Shown here: piece after piece, positions 1-7,750 of the stretch
Layout of the letters: the number at the start of each line of letters is the position of its first letter
Numbering within the stretch: position 1 is the first letter of the stretch
Assembly (NCBI RefSeq): GCF_049276915.1
Contig: NZ_JBASXK010000104.1
Coordinates: 1 to 64,000 of the forward strand
Length of the DNA: 64,000 nucleotides
Source of the DNA: Aestuariivita sp049276915
GTDB taxonomy: Bacteria; Pseudomonadota; Alphaproteobacteria; Rhodobacterales; Rhodobacteraceae
Direction of reading: 5' to 3'
Made by a program: the position numbers and the translations under genes
Notes under the pieces: model-generated
The model's input: only the letters and a program-made list of their open reading frames with translations
Told to the model about the DNA's origin: nothing
The model's database searches: none

Positions 1-636
1 GTCTATGAGACCCGCGAAGCGATCGGCATGGAACTGGCCAAGGAATCACCGGTCGAGGCTGATCTGGTCTGTCCGGTTCCCGATTCCGGCACGCCTGCGG
101 CCATCGGTTTCGCGCGTCAGTCCGGGATTCCCTATGGGATGGGTATCATCCGCAATCAATATGTCGGACGCACCTTCATCGAACCCACCGAGCAGATCCG
201 GAACATGGGTGTGCGGCTCAAGCTGAATGTGAACCGTGCGCTGATCAACGGCAAACGTGTGGTTCTTGTGGATGATTCGGTCGTGCGCGGCACGACCTCG
301 CGCAAGATCAAGGAGATGATCTTGGACGCCGGCGCTGCCGAGGTCCATTTCCGCATCGCGTCACCGCCCACGGCATGGCCCTGCTTTTACGGCGTCGATA
401 CGCCTCAGCGCGAAAAGCTGCTGGCCGCGACCATGTCCGAAGACGAGATGTGCGCCCATCTGGCCGTGGATAGTCTCAGATTCATTTCGCTGGACGGGCT
501 TTACCGTGCCGTCGGAGAAGCCAACGGGCGCAACAAGGCCTGCCCGCAGTATTGCGACGCCTGTTTCTCGGGGGAATATCCCGTCAAACCTGCAGACATG
601 ATCGAACAGGGGTTCGAACTCAAAGCCGCCGAATGA
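1..636 (+). CDS. purF: Amidophosphoribosyltransferase, C-terminal part (5' truncated by window)
   Basis: PurF catalyses the first committed step of purine synthesis, PRPP + glutamine to 5-phosphoribosylamine. Only the last 211 residues are visible; the reading frame is open from base 1. The PRPP-binding stretch VVLVDDSVVRGTT of type I phosphoribosyltransferases is intact. Cysteines in PCFYGVD and CPQYCDACF match the [4Fe-4S] ligands of the Bacillus-type enzyme, so this is probably an iron-sulfur PurF; the fourth ligand would lie outside the window. The stop overlaps the next start as ATGA, implying coupled translation with the DUF2199 gene. Confidence 0.95.
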   Translation, partial: VYETREAIGMELAKESPVEADLVCPVPDSGTPAAIGFARQSGIPYGMGIIRNQYVGRTFIEPTEQIRNMGVRLKLNVNRALINGKRVVLVDDSVVRGTTSRKIKEMILDAGAAEVHFRIASPPTAWPCFYGVDTPQREKLLAATMSEDEMCAHLAVDSLRFISLDGLYRAVGEANGRNKACPQYCDACFSGEYPVKPADMIEQGFELKAAE

Positions 637-1202
637 CTCTTGCCGACGACCCTCTCTGGCAACGGTTCAACAATGCCGACATGCCCTGCGCCTGCTGCGG
701 ACGCAGGTTCGAGGGCGTGTTCGACATCGGTTTTGATCATCCCGACCCCTGGACGCATGGCAACCGTCAGGACAGCGGGCAGGATGTCATGGAACACGGC
801 GAGGATCGCCTGACGGCAGATTTCTGCAGCATCGGTCCGCACAGGTTCATCCGCGCGGTTCTCCGCCTGCCCATCATCGGTGCCGACCAGGATTTTGCCT
901 TTGGCACCTGGGCCAGCGTCAATCCTGCCAATTACGAGACCTATCTGGGCTTTACCTCCCAGACTGCGCAGTTCGAAGGCTGCTTTGCCTGGGCCATGAA
1001 CCGCCTGCCGGACTTTGTCATGGAAGATTGGCTGCCTTGCAATCTGATGCCCGGACGACCGGGTGAACGCCCCTATCTGGAAGTGCATGACGGCGCGCAT
1101 GAACTTGCGACCCTTCAGGAAAGCGGCATCAGCTTTGATCGGCTGCTGGATATCTACGCCGCCTCAGGTCAGGATCTGCGCCCACATCTGAGCGCAGTGT
1201 AA
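633..1202 (+). CDS. DUF2199 family protein
   Basis: A 189-residue soluble protein of unknown function. The CACCG motif near the N-terminus, the following GFDHPDPW stretch and the central ADFCSIG segment resemble the DUF2199 family, in which a CxxCG pair opens the domain. I chose the ATG at 633 because it overlaps the purF stop as ATGA; the frame is open further upstream but only inside purF. No membrane segment or signal peptide is visible. It is probably cotranscribed with purF, but nothing links it to purine synthesis beyond position. Confidence 0.75.
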   Translation: MTLADDPLWQRFNNADMPCACCGRRFEGVFDIGFDHPDPWTHGNRQDSGQDVMEHGEDRLTADFCSIGPHRFIRAVLRLPIIGADQDFAFGTWASVNPANYETYLGFTSQTAQFEGCFAWAMNRLPDFVMEDWLPCNLMPGRPGERPYLEVHDGAHELATLQESGISFDRLLDIYAASGQDLRPHLSAV

Positions 1203-1264
1203 AAACATTACCTTCGCACACTAAATATCTGATATATAATTATTTTCTGTAATTCCGCTCAGGG

Positions 1265-1284
1265 ATGGGCAAAGCCCCGCCCAT
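1265..1284. other. Inverted repeat after the purF operon
   Basis: Arms ATGGGC and GCCCAT are separated by eight bases. It lies 60 bases past the DUF2199 stop and before the next start. It could be a transcript 3' end, but the stem is short and no T-run follows. An AT-rich stretch at 1220-1250 contains a perfect TATAAT at 1234-1239, without a convincing -35 element at the right distance. Confidence 0.25.
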
Positions 1285-1383
1285 GACGCCCAGGCAGGGG
1301 CCCGAGTGTCTTTGCAATCTGCGATCGCCGTGATAGCGCCACATGCTGCAACGCAGAATGAACAGCGCAGGGAGTTTCCCGAC

Positions 1384-1647
1384 ATGGCCGAACAAGATCC
1401 AGACACCACCAAAGCCGAAGCTCTGGCGACGCAAACAGGCGCATTATCCATGCGCAAGCTGTCACTGATCGGCACCATGGGCACCGATAGCCTGCGGCGC
1501 GCTTTGGTGCGCCTGCCCGACGGGCGGATCGAACAGGTCGAGGTGGGCGACACGCTGCAGGGTCAGCGTATCGATGCCATCGAACCCGAGCGCCTGCTGA
1601 TGAGCCGAAACGGGCGGCAGCGCATCCTGAGCATGCCACATGGCTGA
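1384..1647 (+). CDS. Small protein with PilP/GspC-like fold (hypothetical)
   Basis: An 87-residue protein. Residues ~24-87 read as a short beta-rich domain of the sort seen in PilP and GspC periplasmic modules: LIGTMGT, then RALVRLPDGRIEQVEVGD and a closing RLLMSRNGRQRIL. In those families such domains bind secretion or pilus subunits, but no pilus genes are nearby and no signal peptide or membrane anchor is present, so the role is unknown. The ATG at 1384 is preceded by an AGGGAG ribosome site; an in-frame ATG at 1306 lacks one. Similarity is by eye only. Confidence 0.55.
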   Translation: MAEQDPDTTKAEALATQTGALSMRKLSLIGTMGTDSLRRALVRLPDGRIEQVEVGDTLQGQRIDAIEPERLLMSRNGRQRILSMPHG

Positions 1648-1688
1648 GGGGCTTGACCCGGGGCCCGGCAACGGTCAAACCGCGCAGC

Positions 1689-2330
1689 ATGACTGACAAG
1701 ATTGCCCTCATAACCGGTGCCTCACGCGGGCTGGGTGCGGCCATGGCCGAAGCCCTTGCCCCGACGCATCATATCATCGCCGTCGCGCGCACGGTCGGAG
1801 CCCTTGAAGAGCTTGATGACCGTATTCAGGGCGCCGGCGGTAGCGCCACGCTCGCCCCGATGGATATCACCGATGCCAAAGCCATGGCGACCCTGTGCCG
1901 GGGCATTCACGACCGCTGGGGCAAACTGAACCTCTGGGTGCATGCCGCAATCCACGCCGCCCCGCTCAGCCCGGCGGATCATGTGGATGCGAAAGACTGG
2001 GCCAAATCCATCACTGTGAATGCAACCGCCCTGTCGGTGCTGATCCCCTATCTGTCGCCCCTGCTTGGTCAAACTGGCGCGGCGATGTTCTTTGACGATG
2101 CCGCAACGCGTGGCGGCAAATTCTATGGGGCCTATGGTGCCAGCAAGGCCGCGCAGATGGCACTGGTGCAAAGCTGGGCATCCGAGACCGTCAGAACCGG
2201 GCCCAGGATCCATGTGGTTCAGCCAAACCCCATGCCCACCGCAACCCGCGCCCGGTTTTTCCCGGGCGAAAACCGCGAAAATCTGCACAGCCCCAGGGAA
2301 GAAGCGCTTCGGCTGATCTTGGAGCTGTGA
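1689..2330 (+). CDS. Short-chain dehydrogenase/reductase
   Basis: A 213-residue classical SDR, slightly short for the family (usually ~250). The NAD(P)-binding glycine motif TGASRGLG is at residues 9-16, and the catalytic YxxxK occurs as YGASK, preceded by an aspartate-rich FFDDAAT segment where the catalytic serine normally sits; that serine appears replaced. It resembles the YciK branch, but the substrate cannot be read from sequence. The ATG at 1689 gives the expected SDR N-terminus MTDKIALITG. A strong hairpin follows directly after the stop. Confidence 0.8.
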   Translation: MTDKIALITGASRGLGAAMAEALAPTHHIIAVARTVGALEELDDRIQGAGGSATLAPMDITDAKAMATLCRGIHDRWGKLNLWVHAAIHAAPLSPADHVDAKDWAKSITVNATALSVLIPYLSPLLGQTGAAMFFDDAATRGGKFYGAYGASKAAQMALVQSWASETVRTGPRIHVVQPNPMPTATRARFFPGENRENLHSPREEALRLILEL

Positions 2331-2350
2331 ACGGTTGCTAATGCAACCGT
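2331..2350 (+). terminator. Hairpin after SDR gene
   Basis: Perfect 8-bp arms ACGGTTGC and GCAACCGT with a TAAT loop begin at the base after the SDR stop codon. A second small hairpin (TGCC-TTC-GGCA) overlaps its end. There is no long T-run, so it may be an intrinsic terminator with weak tail or a 3'-end stabiliser. Confidence 0.55.
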
Positions 2351-2361
2351 GCCTTCGGCAT

Positions 2362-2382
2362 GGGTATTTCAGACCAGAAAGA
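2362..2382 (-). repeat. Dispersed intergenic motif, copy 1 (minus orientation)
   Basis: Read on the minus strand this is TCTTTCTGG, TCTG, AAATACCC. It is identical over 21 bases to copy 3 at 19382 and closely matches copies at 8431 and 58569. It lies between the SDR hairpin and surE. Confidence 0.65.
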
Positions 2383-2463
2383 CTGAGGACGGTCGTGCAC
2401 CACGCCACATGCTTGCCCTGACTTGCAGGCCCGTCTATCAAGTCTGAAACCGAGGGGCTGGGC

Positions 2464-3246
2464 ATGCGCATTCTTGTAACAAACGACGATGGTATCAACG
2501 CACCGGGACTTCAGGTTCTGGAAGAAATCGCCGCCGAGATTGCGGGCCCCGATGGAGAGGTCTGGGTGGTTGCCCCGGCCTTTGAACAATCCGGCGTGGC
2601 CCATTGCATCAGCTATACCCATCCGATGATGATCGCGCGAATGTCCGAGCGCCGCTGGGCTGCAGAAGGCTCGCCTGCGGATTGCGTGCTGGCGGCGATC
2701 CATGATGTGATGCGCGACGCGCCCCCTGATCTGATCCTGTCGGGCGTCAATCGGGGCAACAATTCAGCTGAGAACGCGCTTTATTCGGGAACGCTTGGCG
2801 GGGCGATGGAGGGGGCCTTGCAGGGCTTTGACGCGATTGCGATGTCGCAGTATTACGGACCAGCGGTGGCCAAGCTGCTCGATCCGTTTGGAGCCGCACG
2901 CCAGCACGGGGTCGAGGTGATCCGCCGAATTCTGGCGGCCAAGATGCCCAGATCCGAAGATTACCGGCTGTTTTACAACGTCAATTTCCCGCCCGTTCCA
3001 AGCGAGGACGTCAAGGGGATCCGCGTGGCCCCGCAAGGGTTTCGCCGCGATATGGGCTTTGGGGTTCAGCCGCACCTGTCACCGGGCGGCAAGCGGTTCC
3101 TGTGGATCACAGGGGCTCCGCAACAACAGCCGACCCATCCCGGCACCGATGCCGCCGTCAATCTGGACGGCTACATCTCGGTCACACCGATGCGCGCGGA
3201 TCTGACTGATCACGCCTCGCTTGATGCGCTGAAAGTCATCGAATGA
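2464..3246 (+). CDS. surE: 5'/3'-nucleotidase SurE
   Basis: SurE is a metal-dependent survival protein that dephosphorylates nucleoside monophosphates. The 260-residue protein has the family hallmarks: NDDGINAPG at residues 7-15 with the metal-binding Asp pair, APAFEQSG with the conserved serine, and SGVNRGNNSAENALYSGT with the metal-binding Asn. Length is normal. A GGGG ribosome site lies 7-8 bases before the ATG. The stop overlaps the pcm start (ATGA), reproducing the common surE-pcm pairing. Confidence 0.95.
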   Translation: MRILVTNDDGINAPGLQVLEEIAAEIAGPDGEVWVVAPAFEQSGVAHCISYTHPMMIARMSERRWAAEGSPADCVLAAIHDVMRDAPPDLILSGVNRGNNSAENALYSGTLGGAMEGALQGFDAIAMSQYYGPAVAKLLDPFGAARQHGVEVIRRILAAKMPRSEDYRLFYNVNFPPVPSEDVKGIRVAPQGFRRDMGFGVQPHLSPGGKRFLWITGAPQQQPTHPGTDAAVNLDGYISVTPMRADLTDHASLDALKVIE

Positions 3247-3890
3247 CGGGACCGGCGGCCGAGACCAAGATGCAGTTTCTCTATGCGCTGCGGTCAAAGG
3301 GCGTGACGGACAAGCGTGTGTTGCAGGCGATGGAGGAAATCGACCGTGGACCCTTCATTCGCGGGCTGTTTGCCGAGCGTGCCTATGAAGACATGCCCCT
3401 GCCGATAAACTGTGGCCAGACGATCTCACAGCCATCCATCGTGGGGCTGATGACACAGGCGCTGCAGATCAGCCCTCGTGACAAGGTTCTGGAAGTGGGC
3501 ACCGGGTCGGGCTATCAGGCCGCGATCCTGTCCAAACTGGCGCGCCGCGTCTATACGATCGACCGTCACCGCCGCCTGGTGCAGGAAGCCCGCGAGATTT
3601 TCGAAAGCCTTGATCTGACCAATGTCACGGCCGTGACAGGGGACGGATCCTTCGGATTGCCCGAACAGGCACCGTTTGATCGCATCCTTGTCACCGCTGC
3701 AGCCGAAGACCCGCCAGGCCCCCTATTGGCCCAATTGAAAATCGGGGGTATCATGGTGGTGCCGGTCGGCCAGTCGGACGCGGTGCAAACCCTGATCCGG
3801 GTGCGCAAATCCGAAGACGGGCTGGAATATGATGAGTTGAGACCGGTGCGGTTCGTACCCCTTCTGGAGGGGCTGAGCCGGGAGAGTTGA
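3243..3890 (+). CDS. pcm: Protein-L-isoaspartate O-methyltransferase
   Basis: Pcm methylates isoaspartyl residues in damaged proteins using S-adenosylmethionine, starting their repair. The SAM-binding motif LEVGTGSGYQAAIL is present and the family signature GQTISQPSIV precedes it. The 215-residue length is normal. Translation is coupled to surE by a 4-base overlap, and the NlpD-like gene follows after 52 bases, so the three genes likely form a stress or stationary-phase unit as in many proteobacteria; rpoS is absent, as expected in an alphaproteobacterium. Confidence 0.95.
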   Translation: MTGPAAETKMQFLYALRSKGVTDKRVLQAMEEIDRGPFIRGLFAERAYEDMPLPINCGQTISQPSIVGLMTQALQISPRDKVLEVGTGSGYQAAILSKLARRVYTIDRHRRLVQEAREIFESLDLTNVTAVTGDGSFGLPEQAPFDRILVTAAAEDPPGPLLAQLKIGGIMVVPVGQSDAVQTLIRVRKSEDGLEYDELRPVRFVPLLEGLSRES

Positions 3891-3942
3891 GTATGATTGT
3901 CGCAAATCCCCGGACAACATGGGGAAAGCAGAGGATATCGAG

Positions 3943-5103
3943 ATGCGTTTTGCCAAACGGTCTGCAACGCTGACAGCCCTGTGCCTTGTACTGGCTGGAT
4001 GTGATGAACCGCTGGATTTTGACCTGCGCGGGAACGTGGGTGGATTTTCAACCGCTCCCGCCGCGCGTTCAGTCACGACGAACCGCCCCGCACCCGATGC
4101 GCGCGGGATCATTTCCTATCCCACCTATCAGGTCGCCGTGGCACGGCGCGGCGATACAGTCGCCACCGTCGCCCAGCGGATCGGCAGCGATCCGCAGCAA
4201 CTTGCCCGGTTCAACGGTATCGACCAGAACGTCGCCCTGCGCGAAGGTGAACTGCTTGCCCTGCCAGCCCGCGTTGCCGAACCGGCTCCGGGCACGCCGG
4301 GTTCGATTGATCTGACCACGCTTGCCGGCAATGCGATCAACAGTTCGGCCAGCACACCACGGGTCTCGACTGCGGCGCTGGAACCCAGCACGCCCACCCC
4401 CCGCGCCACGACAGCGGGCGAGCCCATTCGCCACAAGGTCACACGGGGCGAGACCGCCTATAGCGTGGCGCGGCTCTATCAGGTGCCAGTGCGCGCCCTG
4501 GCCGAGTGGAATGGCCTGGGACCGGACTTTTCGATCCGCGAAGGGCAATATCTGCTGATTCCCGTCGCAAATGCACAGCCGCCGGCTCGGACAGCTGCCA
4601 CAACTTCAGCCGTGACAGAACCGGGTCAGGGCTCTCCCACGCCCACACCACCCAGCGCGGCCACGCCGCTCCCGGGTGAGGCCGTGGTTGCCGCCAGCCA
4701 GGCCCCAAAGCCCGCGCCGGTCAATGTGGGCACACCCACACGCAGCACAAGCGCGCGTATGGCGATGCCGGTCGAAGGCCGGATCATTCGTGACTATAGC
4801 AAGGGGCGCAATGACGGCATCGACATCGCCGCCAGCCCCGGCGCGCCGGTCAGGGCCGCCGCCGATGGCACCGTCGCCGCCATCACGTCGAACGCCGCCG
4901 ATCAGGTGCCCATCATCGTGGTCCGCCACCCCGATAACGTTCTGACCGTCTATGCCAATGTGGATGGCATCACCGTCAAAAAGGGCGATAGTGTCAAACG
5001 CGGCCAACAGATCGCAAAGCTGCGCAGCGGCGATGATGCCTATGTGCATTTCGAAGTGCGCGAAGGCTTTGATAGCGTGGATCCCACGCCCTATCTGAAC
5101 TGA
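3943..5103 (+). CDS. nlpD: NlpD-like lipoprotein, two LysM domains and degenerate M23 domain
   Basis: A 386-residue envelope lipoprotein. Residues 1-20 are a lipoprotein signal with lipobox LAGC (acylated Cys20). LysM domains at ~61-108 and ~163-207 bind peptidoglycan, followed by a Pro/Ala/Thr-rich linker and an M23 (LytM) domain at ~275-383. Two catalytic positions are lost: the first His of HxxxD is Asn290 (NDGID) and the first His of HxH is Tyr367 (YVH). E. coli NlpD is similarly degenerate and activates amidases instead of cutting, so that role is inferred. The ATG at 3943 has an AGAGGA site 7 bases upstream; the ATG at 3919 does not. Confidence 0.88.
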   Translation: MRFAKRSATLTALCLVLAGCDEPLDFDLRGNVGGFSTAPAARSVTTNRPAPDARGIISYPTYQVAVARRGDTVATVAQRIGSDPQQLARFNGIDQNVALREGELLALPARVAEPAPGTPGSIDLTTLAGNAINSSASTPRVSTAALEPSTPTPRATTAGEPIRHKVTRGETAYSVARLYQVPVRALAEWNGLGPDFSIREGQYLLIPVANAQPPARTAATTSAVTEPGQGSPTPTPPSAATPLPGEAVVAASQAPKPAPVNVGTPTRSTSARMAMPVEGRIIRDYSKGRNDGIDIAASPGAPVRAAADGTVAAITSNAADQVPIIVVRHPDNVLTVYANVDGITVKKGDSVKRGQQIAKLRSGDDAYVHFEVREGFDSVDPTPYLN

Positions 5104-5108
5104 AAACC

Positions 5109-5136
5109 GTCAGCCGGCCCCGGGGTCTCAGCTGAC
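5109..5136. terminator. Inverted repeat between convergent nlpD and DUF815 genes
   Basis: Arms GTCAGC and GCTGAC flank a 16-base loop that contains CCCCGGGG. It spans the 24-base gap and the minus-strand stop codon. It could serve as a two-way terminator; no T-run is present. Confidence 0.3.
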
Positions 5137-5967
5137 CGCGACGTCATGGCGGCCGGCCAGATCGACAAAGAACTGCCAGGCCACCCGGCCCGAGCGTGCG
5201 CCCCGCGTTGCCTGCCATTCGATGGCCTCGGCGCGGAGCGTCTCGGGATCCGCCCTCACGCCATAAGCCGCGCAATAGCCGTCGATCATCGACAGGTATT
5301 CATCCTGCGTGCAGGGATGAAATCCCAGCCAAAGCCCAAAGCGATCCGACAGAGACACCTTTTCTTCGACCGCTTCCGAGGGGTTGATGGCGGAACTCCG
5401 CTCATTCTCGATCATGTCGCGCGGCATCAGATGGCGGCGGTTTGACGTGGCATAGAACACGACGTTTTCGGGCCGCCCCTCGATGCCACCATCCAGCACC
5501 GCCTTGAGGCTTTTGTAATGCTGATCGTCATGTGAAAACGACAGGTCATCACAAAACAGCAAGAACCGGTAAGGGGCCGCACGCAACAAGGCCAGCAAAC
5601 GCGCCACCGAGGGCAGGTCCTCACGTTGCAGCTCGACGATCTTCAGGATCGGGTAATCGGCATGCACAGCGCCATGTACCGCCTTGACAAGGCTGGATTT
5701 TCCCATCCCGCGCGAGCCCCAGAGCAGCGCATTGTTTGCCCCGAACCCGCGCGCAAAACGGCGCGTGTTGTCCAGCAGCGTGTCGCGGGATCGATCTATC
5801 CCCACCAGCAGCGGCAAATCCACCCGGTTCACCGCAGCCACGGGGCTCAGCCGATCCGGCTCGACATGCCACACAAAGGCCGAAGCGGCGGAAAAATCAG
5901 GCGCCTCCAAAGGGGTCGGAGCCATCCGCTCAAGCGCGGCGGCGATCCTCTCGGACGTGTCACTCAA
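5128..5967 (-). CDS. DUF815 family P-loop ATPase
   Basis: A 279-residue AAA-type ATPase of the DUF815 family. Walker A is GSRGMGKSS, Walker B is LLFCDDLSF, and a sensor-like ATSNRRHLM follows, as in DnaA/IstB-type ATPases. No DNA-binding or membrane segment is visible. It overlaps tatC by ATGA and is the last gene of the tatA-tatB-tatC operon, a placement I recall from other Rhodobacteraceae. The cellular role of the family is not established; a function with Tat export is only suggested by position. Confidence 0.85.
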   Translation of the reverse strand: MSDTSERIAAALERMAPTPLEAPDFSAASAFVWHVEPDRLSPVAAVNRVDLPLLVGIDRSRDTLLDNTRRFARGFGANNALLWGSRGMGKSSLVKAVHGAVHADYPILKIVELQREDLPSVARLLALLRAAPYRFLLFCDDLSFSHDDQHYKSLKAVLDGGIEGRPENVVFYATSNRRHLMPRDMIENERSSAINPSEAVEEKVSLSDRFGLWLGFHPCTQDEYLSMIDGYCAAYGVRADPETLRAEAIEWQATRGARSGRVAWQFFVDLAGRHDVAVS

Positions 5968-6848
5968 GATTTGCGGTCCTCGGCTTCGCCAATATCGTCC
6001 AGGTCTTCGTCGAACTCATCTTCGTCAACCCAAAGGCCCTGTGCGCGCAGGTCTTTTTCGCGCTTCTTCTCAACCCGCTGCACCAGCTGGATCGAAACCT
6101 CGTAAAGCCCATAGACCACAACGAACAGGATGATCTGCGTGATCACATCCGGCGGCGTCACAAGCGCGGCCAGCAACAAAATGCCCACCACCGCATATTT
6201 GCGCACAGCGCGCAGACCCGCCGCACTGACAAGCCCGGCCTTGCCCATCAGCGTCAGCAGAACCGGCAACTGGAAACACAGACCGAAGGCCACGATGAAC
6301 TTGATCGTCAGGTTCAGATATTCCTGCGCCGAGCCCTGAAAGACAACCGACAAGGGTGCAGGCCCGCTGCCCTCGATCGCTTCGCCTTCTGCGCCAAACT
6401 GCTGAAATCCAAGAAAGAAATCATAAGCCAGCGGCGTGACAACATAAAAGGCAAATGACGCGCCCAAAAAGAACATGAACGGCGAGGCGACAAGGAACGG
6501 CAAGAACGCGCCCTTCTCGGACTTGTATAGACCCGGAGCCACAAAGCGCCACATCTGATGGGCGATGAAGGGAAAGCCCAACATGAACCCGCCCAGCAGC
6601 GACACCTTGATCGCCACGAAGAAGCCCTCCTGCGGGCTGATGAAGATCAGGTCGCAATCCTGTCCGCGATCAGACAGCACCTGGCACAGCGGGGCGGTGA
6701 GAAAGTTGAAGATCGGCGTCGCCACGGTGAAACAGATCACCATGCCCACCAGGAAATAGAGCACGCAGCGAATGAGCCGCGTGCGCAATTCCGCCAGATG
6801 CTCGATCAGCGGGGCGGAGGAATCCTCGATCTCTTCGGTTTGGCTCAT
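5964..6848 (-). CDS. tatC: Sec-independent translocase subunit TatC
   Basis: TatC is the signal-peptide receptor of the twin-arginine pathway, which exports folded proteins across the inner membrane. The 294-residue protein has the N-terminal HLAELRTRLIRC motif that opens the family and six hydrophobic stretches. The C-terminal tail is long and acidic (ending ...DEDEFDEDLDDIGEAEDRKS), which makes it longer than the ~258 residues of E. coli TatC. Its start overlaps the tatB stop by four bases and its own stop overlaps the DUF815 start. Confidence 0.97.
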   Translation of the reverse strand: MSQTEEIEDSSAPLIEHLAELRTRLIRCVLYFLVGMVICFTVATPIFNFLTAPLCQVLSDRGQDCDLIFISPQEGFFVAIKVSLLGGFMLGFPFIAHQMWRFVAPGLYKSEKGAFLPFLVASPFMFFLGASFAFYVVTPLAYDFFLGFQQFGAEGEAIEGSGPAPLSVVFQGSAQEYLNLTIKFIVAFGLCFQLPVLLTLMGKAGLVSAAGLRAVRKYAVVGILLLAALVTPPDVITQIILFVVVYGLYEVSIQLVQRVEKKREKDLRAQGLWVDEDEFDEDLDDIGEAEDRKS

Positions 6849-7324
6849 GATTTGGTCTCAGAACTCGCGTCAGAGGGGGCGGCCGTCAGCTTTGCCTCAT
6901 AGTCCTCGGCCTTGGCCAAAGCCTCGGCCGCTTCCTTGGCTTTTCTGTCGGCCACAACACGTGCAGTCGTAGCCTGCATCTTGCGGGCGTTTTCGGCGCG
7001 CTCCGCTGCCAGCTTGCCGGTCTCGCTCTTGGGATCGAATTTGGTCGGATCCAGGCTCGACGTCATATCGCGCGCGGCCTCCTTGACGCCGTCCATCGCC
7101 GTGCTCATCGGATTTGCAGCAGCCTTGAACCCCTTGGCGATATCGTTGACGCCGGATTCATCGGCAGCGTCATTCATGGCGCGCGAAAACTCCCGTGCCA
7201 TGCCCTTGGCCTTACCGACAAACTTGCCGACGTTGCGAAACAACATCGGCAGGTCCTTGGGTCCGACCACAATCAGCGCAACGATGCCGATGACCAGAAG
7301 CTCGGTCCAACCGAGATCAAACAT
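6845..7324 (-). CDS. tatB: Sec-independent translocase subunit TatB
   Basis: TatB forms the receptor complex with TatC. The 159-residue protein begins MFDLGWTELLVIGIVALIVVG with one membrane helix, then the conserved GPKDLP hinge and an amphipathic helix, and ends in a charged Ala/Lys/Glu-rich tail. It starts three bases after the tatA stop and overlaps tatC (ATGA). The Gly-Pro hinge distinguishes it from TatA. Confidence 0.95.
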   Translation of the reverse strand: MFDLGWTELLVIGIVALIVVGPKDLPMLFRNVGKFVGKAKGMAREFSRAMNDAADESGVNDIAKGFKAAANPMSTAMDGVKEAARDMTSSLDPTKFDPKSETGKLAAERAENARKMQATTARVVADRKAKEAAEALAKAEDYEAKLTAAPSDASSETKS

Positions 7325-7327
7325 GGA

Positions 7328-7543
7328 TCAGACCTTGTCTTTATCGGTCTCGGGCGTGACGTCCTTGGCTTGGGCCAGCGATTGCTCTTCAAGCTCATCG
7401 GTGCTGTCTTTGACGCCCCGCTTGAAGGCAGTGATACCCTTGCCGACTTCGCCCATCAGGCTTGAAATCTTGCCGCGCCCGAACAGGACGAGGACCACAA
7501 CGGCGATCAGCAAAAGGCCAGGAAGGCCGATATTGTTCAGCAT
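7328..7543 (-). CDS. tatA: Sec-independent translocase subunit TatA
   Basis: TatA is the pore-forming or membrane-weakening subunit of the twin-arginine translocase. At 71 residues it is of normal size, with an N-terminal membrane helix followed by the FGRGKI motif (the Phe-Gly hinge of TatA) and an amphipathic helix, then a charged tail. It is the first gene of the tatA-tatB-tatC-DUF815 operon. A GGAGAC ribosome site precedes the ATG. The 207-base gap upstream is shared with the divergent WYL regulator. Confidence 0.95.
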   Translation of the reverse strand: MLNNIGLPGLLLIAVVVLVLFGRGKISSLMGEVGKGITAFKRGVKDSTDELEEQSLAQAKDVTPETDKDKV

Positions 7544-7694
7544 GACAGTCTCCTTAGCATGTCAGCAGCGCACAAGGCATCAGACCCCGAGCGCATGAAT
7601 TACAGATGCTATATGCCGAGCCTTCCGCGCCGACAAAAGACCCAATGCAATGTTTTCGGCCCGGCTTGTCGTTCCAAGCCTGCGGTTTCCTGCC

Positions 7695-7723
7695 TTGGAA
7701 TATCCTCCTGACAGGTTTATGTC
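7695..7723 (+). promoter_or_regulatory. Promoter of the WYL regulator gene
   Basis: A -35 like TTGGAA (7695-7700) and a -10 like TATGTC (7718-7723) are separated by 17 bases. The predicted start is ~20 bases before the regulator's ATG. An inverted repeat lies across the spacer and -10. Confidence 0.4.
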
Positions 7724-7725
7724 AG
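7708..7725. promoter_or_regulatory. Putative operator, CTGACA-N6-TGTCAG
   Basis: Perfect 6-bp arms separated by GGTTTA, overlapping the spacer and -10 of the regulator promoter and ending 25 bases before the start codon. Binding by the adjacent YafY-type regulator (autoregulation) is the natural reading. Confidence 0.5.
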
Positions 7726-7750
7726 TTTTACCCCCACCAAGGAGCCTGAC

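Noticed and set aside
1306..1383. Upstream ATG of the small PilP/GspC-like gene
   Set aside because: No ribosome site precedes it; the internal ATG at 1384 has AGGGAG.
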